Below are positions 44,840 through 52,985 of a stretch of DNA of 64,000 nt, piece after piece. Origin of the DNA: Clostridiales bacterium (GTDB lineage Bacteria; Bacillota; Clostridia; Christensenellales; Christensenellaceae); NCBI GenBank assembly GCA_015056045.1, contig SVGZ01000001.1:88230-152229 (forward strand), written 5' to 3'. The translations under genes and the position numbers were made by a program. The notes under the pieces are model-generated. The model made no database searches. It was given only the letters and a program-made list of their open reading frames with translations, and was not told where the DNA came from. Every line of letters starts with the position of its first letter. The first letter of the stretch is position 1.

Positions 44840-44843
44840 AAAA

Positions 44844-44880
44844 GACCGCTTGCAGTTTCTGTAAGCGGCTTTCTTTTTAT
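44844..44880. terminator. Bidirectional terminator between carD and the signal peptidase operon
   Basis: CCGCTT (44846-44851) and AAGCGG (44863-44868) are part of a longer imperfect hairpin with T/A-rich flanks. Confidence 0.75.
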
Positions 44881-45374
44881 TTCGATTTTTTGGAAGCATA
44901 GACCGCAGAAACAGGAACAGGACCAAAAATATGGCTGTCATGCGAAAAATTGCGGTTATCGCCCAAAATGAAGCAATGCCCTTCGGGAATGACGATCTCT
45001 TCCATTTCATAGGCGATCGCTTCGCCGAGGTATGGTTCCGTGAGTGCTTCGCCATTGAGGAAAAGCTTGCCATCGGAAACGGAAACGGTATCTCCCTCTG
45101 TCGCGATAAGGCGCTTGATGAGAAGCGGTTCACCATCGATCTTGATAATGACGATGTCGCCCTTTTTAATGAGCCCCGATTCGATACCGCCGATATGCCG
45201 GAATAATTTATTGCCAAGGAGGAGATCCCCATCATGATATGTCGGGTTCATCGAATCGCCGACAACGGTGATCGGTTCCGCAATAAAAAAGCGGACTGCC
45301 AAGGCAAAAACCAACGCCAAGGCAAGGCACGATACCCAGCTTAAAAACTCTTTCTTTTTCGGTTTTTCTTCCAT
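44877..45374 (-). CDS. lepB: Type I signal peptidase (second of two)
   Basis: 165 residues with one N-terminal transmembrane helix, the catalytic serine in VVGDSMNPTYHDGD, the catalytic lysine in LIKRLIATEGD, and GDNRNFSHDSHIFGPV. It cleaves signal peptides outside the membrane. It starts nine bases after the first signal peptidase gene of the operon. Confidence 0.9.
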   Translation of the reverse strand: MEEKPKKKEFLSWVSCLALALVFALAVRFFIAEPITVVGDSMNPTYHDGDLLLGNKLFRHIGGIESGLIKKGDIVIIKIDGEPLLIKRLIATEGDTVSVSDGKLFLNGEALTEPYLGEAIAYEMEEIVIPEGHCFILGDNRNFSHDSHIFGPVPVSAVYASKKSK

Positions 45375-45383
45375 AATGCTTCC

Positions 45384-45929
45384 TTATAAACCCTTGATTT
45401 CGGAAAAAGGCCAGACAACAAAGACCGCATGGCCGATGATCCTTTCCGCAGGGATCATCCCGATATTTCCCGAATGGCTGTCCTGCGAATTGTTGCGGTT
45501 ATCGCCAAGGACGAAATACATATTTTCGGGAACAAGCCTTTCCGAAAGATCATAATCGATATCTTCGGCGATATAGGCTTCTTCCTGTGCAATGCCGTTG
45601 ATCACAAGCCTGCCGTTTTCCACAGAAACGATATCACCGGGCATACCGACAACGCGCTTGATATAATAATTTTCATCCTCGGGGTATTTGACAATCAGAA
45701 TTTCACCGCGCTTTGGCTCATGGGCGTTGATCTTTTCGACAAAGACAAATTCGCCGTTCAAAAGCGTCGGATTCATCGAATCGCCCTTTACCTGCACAAA
45801 TTCATAGACATACATACGCAGAAGGACCGCAATAATGAGTGCAGATAAAAGATAGAGGAAAAATTCCAGCCATTCCTGTATTATTTTCTTTCTTTCCCGA
45901 AGGCGCTGACGATTATTCTGCGCTTTCAT
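45384..45929 (-). CDS. lepB: Type I signal peptidase (first of two)
   Basis: 181 residues with a longer basic N-terminus, one transmembrane helix, catalytic serine in VKGDSMNPTLLNGE, lysine in YYIKRVVGMPGD, and GDNRNNSQDSHSGNIG. ATG 45929 lies inside the end of the DUF951 gene (17-base overlap). The tandem pair may divide substrates. Confidence 0.9.
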   Translation of the reverse strand: MKAQNNRQRLRERKKIIQEWLEFFLYLLSALIIAVLLRMYVYEFVQVKGDSMNPTLLNGEFVFVEKINAHEPKRGEILIVKYPEDENYYIKRVVGMPGDIVSVENGRLVINGIAQEEAYIAEDIDYDLSERLVPENMYFVLGDNRNNSQDSHSGNIGMIPAERIIGHAVFVVWPFSEIKGL

Positions 45930-46110
45930 GGCCGATCGTCCTTTTATAGCGCTTGACGAAATCTTCATAGGGCAGCATAATAATGCGGCCGCAGTTTTCG
46001 CACTTCAGCTTGAAATCCGCACCGGTTCGCAGGATCTTCCAACGGTTTTTGCCGCAGGGATGCGCTTTTTTTGTTTCGATAATATCGCCGATCTGTACTT
46101 CAGGGCGCAT
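45913..46110 (-). CDS. DUF951 family small protein
   Basis: 65 residues with the typical start GDIIETKKAHPCGKNRW, KCENCGR and the C-terminal MLPYEDFVKR. Cysteines suggest metal binding. The role is unknown. DUF951 genes in Firmicutes often follow mscS-like genes, as here (15 bases). Confidence 0.85.
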   Translation of the reverse strand: MRPEVQIGDIIETKKAHPCGKNRWKILRTGADFKLKCENCGRIIMLPYEDFVKRYKRTIGHESAE

Positions 46111-46125
46111 AGTTTTCTCCTTTTA

Positions 46126-46992
46126 TCAGCCGTTGATGATGATCTGACCTTCTTTGGGCGATCTGATGCCGTGTTCACGGAGTTTTTCCGCCATTGTGCG
46201 CGAAAGTGCGTTGATCGTTCCGAAGTGCGTCATCGGTGCAACGAGCATACCCGTGCGGATCGTAACGACACCGGGCTGTACTTTGACAACGCCCATGCTG
46301 ACGACTTCACCGCGGACGTTATCGTGCGTATCCTTATATTCCTGTGCAGCCTGCCTTGCCAGCTCAATGACAAAATCAATATCCGCATCTGCCGTGACAA
46401 GCACATCAAACATCGCCATATAATTCTGGCGCGAATAGTTCGTGACCATTTTGATCTGCCCATTGGGGATCATGACAAGCTCTTTCGTGCCCATTTCAAG
46501 CTGCGTTGTGCGAAGAGAGATCTTTTTTACCCAACCGCTGATATCGCCGATCTTGACGAAATCACCGACGGCATACTGATCCTCAAGCAAAAGGAAAAAA
46601 CCGTTTGTCACATCGGCAATGAGCGACTGTGCGCCGAAACCGATCGCAATACCGCCGATCCCTGCCGTTGCCAAAAGCGAATTGACGCTTGCGCCAAGAC
46701 CAAGCTCATCGAGAACGAGAAGAACTGCCGTAAAATAGACCACGCATTTGACGACACCACGCAAAATCTGCGAAAGCGTTTGTGCTTTTCGTGTAATTTC
46801 CGGGTCGTTTTTGCGCTTTATATAGCGGTCAAAAGAGCGCCTGATGAGAAAACGCAGAAAACGGGAAACGACCTTTGCCAAAAGGATGATCAGGACGATC
46901 TGTATAAAAGCGAGCAGAATATCGACAATGATCGCATTTTCGCCGAAATGCCCTTCTGCCCAGACGGTAATTTTTTCAAGAAGTTTTTCCAT
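46126..46992 (-). CDS. mscS: Small-conductance mechanosensitive channel (MscS family)
   Basis: 288 residues with three transmembrane helices and the pore-lining TM3 region ASVNSLLATAGIGGIAIGFG, then the beta domain GDFVKIGDISGWVKKI and a cytoplasmic alpha/beta domain. It releases solutes on hypo-osmotic shock. ATG 46992 is best placed behind GGAGG. First gene of a four-gene operon. Confidence 0.87.
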   Translation of the reverse strand: MEKLLEKITVWAEGHFGENAIIVDILLAFIQIVLIILLAKVVSRFLRFLIRRSFDRYIKRKNDPEITRKAQTLSQILRGVVKCVVYFTAVLLVLDELGLGASVNSLLATAGIGGIAIGFGAQSLIADVTNGFFLLLEDQYAVGDFVKIGDISGWVKKISLRTTQLEMGTKELVMIPNGQIKMVTNYSRQNYMAMFDVLVTADADIDFVIELARQAAQEYKDTHDNVRGEVVSMGVVKVQPGVVTIRTGMLVAPMTHFGTINALSRTMAEKLREHGIRSPKEGQIIING

Positions 46993-47229
46993 ATCGTATT
47001 CCTCCATCTTTTATTATACAACCTTTCCCGCCGCTTTCACAAGGGCACAGTGTATGCGAATCGTGAGCAGTGTGTGAATATTGTTTTCACCGGCAAATAA
47101 GATTTACAAATGAACTTTTTTGTATAAAAAAGCCGCTTTTGCATAGCTTTCCCAAGGGAAACATAGAATAAAAGAGCGGTTTTTCGGGCTTTTCGGCTTC
47201 TCTTATCGTGATTTATCGGTCTTTTCGGA

Positions 47230-47258
47230 TTGCAACATGTGGTTTTTTTGTATATAAT
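47230..47258 (+). promoter_or_regulatory. Strong sigma-A promoter of corA
   Basis: TTGCAA (47230-47235), 17 bases, TATAAT (47253-47258). The leader to corA is about 195 bases and starts with the hairpin GGAGGA (47273-47278)/TCCTCC (47284-47289). Confidence 0.72.
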
Positions 47259-47327
47259 ATATCCGTATGATTGGAGGAGTGTTTCCTCCGGCATATAATT
47301 TTTTGAAAAAGAAAGGAAAAAACGGCA

Positions 47328-47405
47328 ATGGACAGTGATCCTTTGTTATGCACGATTTCAAAACAGCATATCGGCACGGGTGCACTTGTCGTTTTCTCTT
47401 TCTGA
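47328..47405 (+). CDS. 25-residue leader peptide candidate upstream of corA
   Basis: ATG 47328 is seven bases behind AAAGGA. It reads MDSDPLLCTISKQHIGTGAL and ends in VVFSF with TGA. It is followed after about 20 bases by a hairpin that covers the corA ribosome site, so it may be a regulatory leader ORF. Coding status is unproven. Confidence 0.45.
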   Translation: MDSDPLLCTISKQHIGTGALVVFSF

Positions 47406-47426
47406 AACTGCGCCTCCGCCGACACG

Positions 47427-47449
47427 CCTAAAATCGTACTTGTTTTAGG
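47427..47449 (+). promoter_or_regulatory. Hairpin sequestering the corA ribosome site
   Basis: CCTAAAA (47427-47433) pairs perfectly with TTTTAGG (47443-47449), nine-base loop. The right arm includes the AGGG (47447-47450) that serves ATG 47459, so folding would block translation of corA. Confidence 0.5.
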
Positions 47450-47458
47450 GTGAAAACT

Positions 47459-48397
47459 ATGATCAGTATTTACAGTACGGCAGTTAAAAACGAACTGCGA
47501 ACACTTACGGAGATCGAACCCGGCAGCTGGCTCAGGCTGGTTATGCCGACAGAAAGCGAGCTCAGGCTCGTTGCGGAAAAAACAGGCGCACCGGAGGATT
47601 TCCTTCGCGCAGCACTTGACGACGACGAATCCCCGCGAATCGAAACCGAAGAGGAATATACCCTCATCATCGCCGATACGCCGATCGTCAAACCCGAAGG
47701 CACATCCTATATCTATTCGACAATACCGCTCGGCATCATCCTTTCCGATGATTATTTCATCACCGTATCCACAGAGCAGACGACGCTTCTTTCGGATTTT
47801 TCGGAAAAAAGAGTCCGCGGCGGCTTTGACACCTGCAAGCGCACACGCTTCCTTCTGCAGATCCTTTACCGCAATGCCGGGAAATACCTTTCCTATCTGC
47901 GGCAGATCGATAAGCAGAATGCACAGATCCAGGCGATTCTGGTCAAATCCATGAAAAACCGTGAGCTTCTGCAGATGCTCAACCTCGAAAAATCACTCGT
48001 TTACTTCTCGACATCGCTCAAGGGCAATGAGATCGTTTTGGAAAAACTGCTCCGCGGCAATATGGTCCGCAGATACCCCGACGATACAGACCTTTTGGAA
48101 GACGTCATCATCGACAATAAGCAGGCGATCGAGATGTGCGCAATTCACCGCGATATTACCGCAAGCACGATGGATACTTTTGCATCCATCATTTCCAATA
48201 ACTTAAACATCGTTATGAAGCTGCAGGCGGCGATTTCCATTCTGATCGCTATTCCCTCTGTCATAGCGGGTTTCTGGGGGATGAACGTCCCTGTCCCATT
48301 TGAACATATCCCCTCCGCCTTTTATATCATCATCGGCGTGAGTGTACTCGCAACGGGGCTGATGGCGCTCTTTATGCGGCATAGAAAAATGTTCTGA
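47459..48397 (+). CDS. corA: CorA-family magnesium/metal transporter
   Basis: 312 residues: a large cytoplasmic N-terminal funnel domain, a long helix, and two C-terminal transmembrane helices with the GMN signature (WGMNVPVP) between them and a basic tail. It is a pentameric Mg2+/Co2+ channel. ATG 47459 is eight bases behind AGGG. Leader structure suggests control by translation. murA follows after 26 bases. Confidence 0.88.
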   Translation: MISIYSTAVKNELRTLTEIEPGSWLRLVMPTESELRLVAEKTGAPEDFLRAALDDDESPRIETEEEYTLIIADTPIVKPEGTSYIYSTIPLGIILSDDYFITVSTEQTTLLSDFSEKRVRGGFDTCKRTRFLLQILYRNAGKYLSYLRQIDKQNAQIQAILVKSMKNRELLQMLNLEKSLVYFSTSLKGNEIVLEKLLRGNMVRRYPDDTDLLEDVIIDNKQAIEMCAIHRDITASTMDTFASIISNNLNIVMKLQAAISILIAIPSVIAGFWGMNVPVPFEHIPSAFYIIIGVSVLATGLMALFMRHRKMF

Positions 48398-48423
48398 TCA
48401 ATTCATTATCTGGAGAGACAATC

Positions 48424-49725
48424 ATGAACGAAAAATTCGTTATCACCGGCGGGAAACCGCTTTCGGGAACCGTTTCCATCAGCGGTGCAAAAAATGCAGC
48501 GGTTGCGATCCTTCCGGCGACGATCCTTGCAAAAGGCGTCTGTACGATCGAAAATCTTCCGCAGATCTCGGATGTACGCCTGCTTTTAAATATTTTAAAA
48601 GAGCTTGGCGCAAAGATCGAGGTCATCGACACCGCAAGCGGAAGCATCCGCATCGATACCTCGGAAGTGAATACATGCCACGCAACTTCTCAGTTGATGA
48701 CGAGGCTTCGCGCATCCTATTATTTTGTCGGTGCATTTCTTGGCCTTTGCAACGAAGCGGAAGCACTTCTTCCCGGTGGCTGTGCCATTGGCAAAAGACC
48801 GATCGACCTGCACATCAAGGGCTTTGAAGCGCTCGGCGCAAAGGTAGAGATCGAAAATGCTTCGCTTTTTGCCTCTGCAAAAGAGCTCAACGGTGCGGAT
48901 ATTTACCTCGATCAGGCATCCGTCGGGGCAACGATCAACATCATGTTTGCCGCATGCATGGCAAACGGCAGAACGACCATTACCAACGCCGCAAAAGAAC
49001 CTCACGTCGTCGATGTGGCAAACTTTTTAAACCGTATGGGTGCAAACATCCGCGGTGCAGGAACCGATACGATCCGCATCCGAGGCGTTAAAAAGATGCA
49101 CGGCTGTTCCTACAGCGTTATTCCCGATCAGATCGAAGCCGGAACCTTTATGCTTGCCGCTGCGGCAACGAAGGGTGACGTCATCGTACAGAACCTGATC
49201 CCCGTTCATATGGAAGCGCTGACAACGAAGCTGATCGAAATGGGCGTTGGCATCGTCCGTGGGGATGATTACATCCGCGTATTCAACGACAGAAGGCCGA
49301 AAGCCGTCAACATCAAAACTTTGGTTTATCCGGGTTACCCGACAGACCTTCAGCAGCCTGCCTGCGTATTCTTATCCATTGCCGAAGGAACGAGCACGAT
49401 TTTGGAAACGATCTTCGAATCCCGTTTCAAATATGTCGAAGAACTCCGCAAAATGGGTGCAAACATCACCGTTACGGATAGGCTTGCTACGATCAAAGGC
49501 GTTCCGCAGCTCAAAGGTACATCCGTTCGTGCAACAGACCTTCGCGCAGGAGCAGCGCTTATCATTGCCGGTCTCATGGCCGAAGGCGAAACACAGATCT
49601 ATGACATCGGCTATATTGACCGCGGTTATGACCATATCGAAGATAAACTTCTGGCTTTAGGCGCAGATATTCGCCGCACAAAAGTCGAAGATAACGAAGA
49701 CGATCATCTCGAATATATTTATTAA
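48424..49725 (+). CDS. murA: UDP-N-acetylglucosamine 1-carboxyvinyltransferase
   Basis: 433 residues. EPSP-synthase fold with the N-terminal ITGGKPLSGTVSISGAKNAAV, the loop LLPGGCAIGKRPIDLH carrying the active-site cysteine that fosfomycin attacks, and a C-terminal IAGLMAEGETQIYDIGYIDRGYDHIE. First committed step of peptidoglycan synthesis. Possibly cotranscribed with corA and the following phosphoribosyltransferase gene. Confidence 0.95.
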   Translation: MNEKFVITGGKPLSGTVSISGAKNAAVAILPATILAKGVCTIENLPQISDVRLLLNILKELGAKIEVIDTASGSIRIDTSEVNTCHATSQLMTRLRASYYFVGAFLGLCNEAEALLPGGCAIGKRPIDLHIKGFEALGAKVEIENASLFASAKELNGADIYLDQASVGATINIMFAACMANGRTTITNAAKEPHVVDVANFLNRMGANIRGAGTDTIRIRGVKKMHGCSYSVIPDQIEAGTFMLAAAATKGDVIVQNLIPVHMEALTTKLIEMGVGIVRGDDYIRVFNDRRPKAVNIKTLVYPGYPTDLQQPACVFLSIAEGTSTILETIFESRFKYVEELRKMGANITVTDRLATIKGVPQLKGTSVRATDLRAGAALIIAGLMAEGETQIYDIGYIDRGYDHIEDKLLALGADIRRTKVEDNEDDHLEYIY

Positions 49726-49737
49726 GAGGAAAATCTT

Positions 49738-50292
49738 ATGCTTACATACCGTATCAACGTTGCAGGCTGCGAAAGAGACCTGCCCATCTGTCCCTTAAAC
49801 GAAAATCTCTCCATCGCCGGTTTTGTTATTTTCGGGGATGTTGAACTGACCGAAAAATCGGCTGCTGCACTCAATGCCAAAATTCCCGCACATGACATTA
49901 TGATCACGGCGGAATCGAAGGGCATTCCGCTCATTCACGAAATGGCGCGTCAGCAGGGCAAAAACGATTATGTTTTAGCAAGAAAAGGCAAGAAGCTCTA
50001 TATGGTTGACCCGATCGAAGTCACCGTTCGCTCGATCACGACAGACCATGTACAGAAGCTCTATATCGACAAGTTTGACGTTGAAAGACTGAAGGGCAAG
50101 CGTGTTCTTCTGGTCGATGATGTCGTCAGCACAGGCGAATCCATCGAAGCATTGGAAAAGCTCGTTGAAGCTGCCGGCGGAAACGTCATCGGCAAAGCGG
50201 CAATTTTGGCAGAAGGCGATGCAAAAGATATGGAAGGGCTGACCTACCTCGAATACCTCCCGCTTTTCACACCCGACGGCAAACCACTCTGA
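49738..50292 (+). CDS. Purine phosphoribosyltransferase (apt-like)
   Basis: 184 residues. The PRPP-binding motif VLLVDDVVSTGESIEAL is at about residues 121-137, and ITAESKGIPLIHEMA lies near the N-terminus as in adenine or xanthine phosphoribosyltransferases. The base used cannot be fixed from sequence. It salvages a purine base into its nucleotide. Follows murA by 12 bases. Confidence 0.78.
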   Translation: MLTYRINVAGCERDLPICPLNENLSIAGFVIFGDVELTEKSAAALNAKIPAHDIMITAESKGIPLIHEMARQQGKNDYVLARKGKKLYMVDPIEVTVRSITTDHVQKLYIDKFDVERLKGKRVLLVDDVVSTGESIEALEKLVEAAGGNVIGKAAILAEGDAKDMEGLTYLEYLPLFTPDGKPL

Positions 50293-50300
50293 GAAAATAT

Positions 50301-50350
50301 AAAAAGGAAGCGTAACCCGAACCGAAAGAACAGGATATACTTCCTTTTTT
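50301..50350 (+). terminator. Possible long-loop terminator after the phosphoribosyltransferase gene
   Basis: AAAAAGGAAG (50301-50310) pairs with CTTCCTTTTT (50340-50349); the 29-base loop makes it weak. Confidence 0.45.
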
Positions 50351-50364
50351 CATGAGATTTTGAT

Positions 50365-50757
50365 ATGAACGAAACGATCTTATTCGAAACCGTGACGAAT
50401 CCGAAAATTCCAAAAGCGCTTTTTATCTTTCTCCTCATCATGTGTATCCCCTTTATTCTGACCGCTGTTTTTGGAAAAATCTGGTTTTGTCTTGTCTTTG
50501 CTATTGCGCCGATGATCGCTTATGTCAGTTATAAAAACAATAAGGGGATCAAAATCACCATCACAGATCAGCGGATCATTGCCTCAGGCGGAAGATTCGG
50601 TTCGGAAACAACCGTGCCGCTTTCTTCCATCATAAAAGTGACTTACTCCTTTTATGCCGTAGAGATCCTCCATACAAGTGGTGTGATCGTTTTATTATAT
50701 CTATATCAACCGCGCGAAGTGCACCGAATCATCGAAAAGCTGATTTCTGCACAATAA
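50365..50757 (+). CDS. PH-domain (YdbT/bPH-like) small membrane protein
   Basis: 130 residues. Two hydrophobic helices near residues 20-55, then a beta-rich domain KGIKITITDQRIIASGGRFGSETTVPLSSIIKV typical of bacterial PH domains. Function unknown. Ends just before a bidirectional terminator. Confidence 0.7.
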   Translation: MNETILFETVTNPKIPKALFIFLLIMCIPFILTAVFGKIWFCLVFAIAPMIAYVSYKNNKGIKITITDQRIIASGGRFGSETTVPLSSIIKVTYSFYAVEILHTSGVIVLLYLYQPREVHRIIEKLISAQ

Positions 50758-50761
50758 GACC

Positions 50762-50796
50762 AAAAAGAGATACATATTATCATGTATCTCTTTTTT
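50762..50796. terminator. Bidirectional terminator
   Basis: AGAGATACAT (50766-50775) pairs perfectly with ATGTATCTCT (50782-50791), with A5 and T6 flanks. It lies between the convergent PH-domain and rubredoxin genes. Confidence 0.85.
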
Positions 50797-50798
50797 AT

Positions 50799-50963
50799 TT
50801 ATTTTACTTCGGTAAATTCACTCTTTATTTCGTTGCAGACAGGGCATCGCCAATCTGCGGGAAGATCTTCAAAAGCGGTTCCCTTGGCAATGCCGTTTTC
50901 CGGATCGCCAAGAGCTTCATCATATCGGTAGCTGCAGACATCACATTCAAATTTCTTTTCCAT
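50799..50963 (-). CDS. Rubredoxin
   Basis: 54 residues, ATG 50963. The iron ligands are the two CxxC pairs, [20 protein letters not shown] at the start and [14 protein letters not shown] near the end, with the aromatic residues and DLPADW expected. A one-electron carrier in redox and oxygen-stress reactions. It overlaps the end of the sirtuin gene by 17 bases, so the two are coupled. Confidence 0.93.
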   Translation of the reverse strand: MEKKFECDVCSYRYDEALGDPENGIAKGTAFEDLPADWRCPVCNEIKSEFTEVK

Positions 50964-51693
50964 ATTCCATCTCCTGTAATTTTTGTTCGATCATCGAAAA
51001 TGCTTCGCCGATGTTGGTTCTGATCACAATATCGGCTTCACGATCCTGCGATGTGGCTGTTTTGTTCATCAAAGCGATCGTTTTTCCGCGGAAATAGTGG
51101 ATAAGACCTGCCGCAGGGTACACAACAAGGGAAGTTCCGCCAATAATGAGAAGATCTGCCTCTTCAATCGCACGAACAGCGCCGCTGACGACCGCATCAT
51201 CAAGCATTTCTTCATATAAAACGACATCCGGACGAATCATCCCACCACAGCTGCAGATCGGGTAGGGTTCTTCGTGCATTTTTTCCACAGAATATTCCTT
51301 TTTGCAGCGTGTGCAGTAGTTTCTGCGGATAGTGCCGTGCAGTTCAAAAACAGTTTTGCTGCCGGCATCGCTGTGCAAGCCGTCGATATTCTGCGTGATA
51401 ACGGCGGAAAGCTTGCCCATTTGCTCAAGTTTCGCAAGGAAAAGATGCGCTGCATTCGGTTTTGCGGAAACGAGCAGCTTATCGCGGTAAAAACGGTAAA
51501 ACTCCGTCGGGTTTCTTTTAAAAAAGCTTGCGGATAAAATTTCCTCCGGCGGATAGGCATATTGCTCATGGTAAAGCCCATCGACGCTGCGGAAATCTTT
51601 CAATCCCGATTCCGTGGAAACGCCTGCGCCGCCAAAGAAAACGATATTTTTGCTTTCCATGATCACCCGTGCGAGCCTTGTGCAATCTTCCAT
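50947..51693 (-). CDS. NAD-dependent protein deacetylase (Sir2)
   Basis: 248 residues. The Rossmann part has [18 protein letters not shown] and [13 protein letters not shown], the catalytic His in ELHG, and the zinc ribbon YCTRCKKEY...YPICSCGG. It removes acyl groups from lysines, giving O-acyl-ADP-ribose. ATG 51693 behind GGAGG is preferred; an in-frame start further upstream has no site. The rubredoxin gene follows as an overlapping partner. Confidence 0.92.
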   Translation of the reverse strand: MEDCTRLARVIMESKNIVFFGGAGVSTESGLKDFRSVDGLYHEQYAYPPEEILSASFFKRNPTEFYRFYRDKLLVSAKPNAAHLFLAKLEQMGKLSAVITQNIDGLHSDAGSKTVFELHGTIRRNYCTRCKKEYSVEKMHEEPYPICSCGGMIRPDVVLYEEMLDDAVVSGAVRAIEEADLLIIGGTSLVVYPAAGLIHYFRGKTIALMNKTATSQDREADIVIRTNIGEAFSMIEQKLQEMEYGKEI

Positions 51694-51785
51694 ATATGCC
51701 TCCTTTTTTCTTCTATTATCCTTGCCGCAGCAAAATTTGTCAATGCTTGCGTTTCTTTGGGGAAAAAATTGCGGACTTTCAGAAT

Positions 51786-52077
51786 TTATCCACATTTGGG
51801 GAAGTTATCCACCAAGTTATCCACATTCTCCATACGGTTTGTGGATAAAATGAGGATAATGTTGCCACAGTCCGCAAAAATGCCGTAAAAACGGCATTTT
51901 CCCACGGTGGATAAAGTGGATAGCTTTTACACCGTTTGTTGCGGTGATGACTTATTCTTTTGGTGAGAAGTTTTACGCCACCAAATCTTGTGGATAAATT
52001 CTTTTAACTGCCACAACGATGCGGATAAAGATTTGCTGTTTATTTGCAAAAAACTCCGAAAATGGGACTTATCCACA
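51786..52077. other. oriC: DnaA-box cluster, candidate chromosomal origin (oriC)
   Basis: Five perfect DnaA boxes: TTATCCACA at 51786-51794, 51817-51825 and 52069-52077, and the reverse TGTGGATAA at 51840-51848 and 51989-51997. Near-perfect ones are at 51805-51813, 51906-51914 and 52020-52028. The stretch 51694-52280 holds no gene. AT-rich sequence surrounds the boxes. Two parS sites and parAB lie close, which supports an origin. dnaA and dnaN are not in the window, and all genes to the right run toward this site, which argues for caution. Confidence 0.62.
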
Positions 52078-52284
52078 AAATTTATCTCCATTTTGGGATA
52101 AAAATCGTCAAAAAGTGCTTGCTTTTTCCCGCAGCTCCGAACGGTGATAATTCTTATCTCCGTTTGGTTCTTTCTGTGCCATTTGCAAAATTCGGCGAAA
52201 TTTGGGGATTTTTTAGTTCGACATTTGGTGTTTTAAGGAGAAACGACAAAGCAGCACTCGATGAACGTTGCAGCGCTGAAGTCA

Positions 52285-52360
52285 GGTTATTTATAGAGAA
52301 ACAATCCCTCCACCGCTAAAGCGGTTCCCCTCCCTTTACACAAGGGAGGCTTTATTTGTG
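52285..52360. repeat. Short copy of the dispersed repeat (AACAATCCCTCC core)
   Basis: Contains AACAATCCCTCC, the palindrome CCGCTAAAGCGG and a CCCTCCCTTTACACAAGGGAGG-type stem split over the element. The core is shared with 40800 and 60130-60140. Confidence 0.55.
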
Positions 52361-52402
52361 CTCAGAATAAAATTTTTATATCAGGTTAAGAAATTGAGCC
52401 TA

Positions 52403-52418
52403 TGTTTCACGTGAAACA
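52403..52418. other. parS: parS site 1
   Basis: TGTTTCACGTGAAACA, a perfect 16-bp palindrome matching the Firmicutes parS consensus bound by ParB. Confidence 0.95.
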
Positions 52419-52441
52419 ACGCAAAGAAAAGATAGAAAGCA

Positions 52442-52457
52442 TGTTTCACGTGAAACA
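52442..52457. other. parS: parS site 2
   Basis: Identical TGTTTCACGTGAAACA, 23 bases after the first site. ParB, encoded about 500 bases to the right, would load here and spread. Confidence 0.95.
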
Positions 52458-52569
52458 ACAAGGAATTTTAGCAAATTTGCTTATTTAAACTATCAATCCG
52501 TTTTCAACGAAAAACACCTCCCTGCAGGTAAAATCGATCATAAGGGAGGTGTAATTTTCTATTATTATT

Positions 52570-52985
52570 AACTAAAAGAACTATTTTAAAGACAGAACCG
52601 TCTGACTTCAGACTCATTCTTTTCAGATAACCTCAAAGAACTATCTCTCAAGACAAAACTGTCTGATTTCAGGTTATATCCTTCATCCTATCAATCTCTT
52701 CCATTGAAAATTAAAAGGCGACCAATGGTCGCCCTACAATTATTATAATATTTTTATAATTGACGGTTCAGATCGCCTAAAAAAACTATCTCCCAAGATC
52801 ATTCCGTCTGATTTCAGTTCCTAGCTACTCAAGCAAAACTAAAAGAACTATCTCTCAATACAGTACGGTCTGACTTCAGGCTATATCCTTTATCCTATCA
52901 ATCTCTTCCATTGAAAATTCGGTCAAGCATTTGGCTTGTGATTTCAGGCTATATCCTTGCTCTCCTCAATCTCTCGCATTGAAAA
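52570..52985 (-). repeat. Degenerate repeat array running into the 3' end of parB
   Basis: About five imperfect copies start near 52570, 52631, 52777, 52838 and 52920. The unit runs AAAAGAACTATCTCTCAA, GTCTGATTTCAGG, TATATCCTT and CAATCTCTTCCATTGAAAA. The last copy holds TCAATCTCTCGCATTGAAAA, which is the end of parB with its stop codon (52966-52968). A GGCGACCAATGGTCGCC palindrome sits at about 52717-52733. Confidence 0.7.

Noticed and set aside
46993..47229. Protein-coding frames between mscS and corA on the minus strand
   Set aside because: Several overlapping short frames without ribosome sites or recognisable composition; the stretch holds the mscS leader side and the corA promoter.
47259..47458. 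M-box (ykoK) magnesium riboswitch upstream of corA
   Set aside because: I could not find the conserved M-box core; the region instead shows a small ORF and a simple hairpin.
52285..52985. Small genes in the region between the DnaA boxes and parB
   Set aside because: Short frames exist but are made of repeat sequence, lack ribosome sites and change frame between copies.
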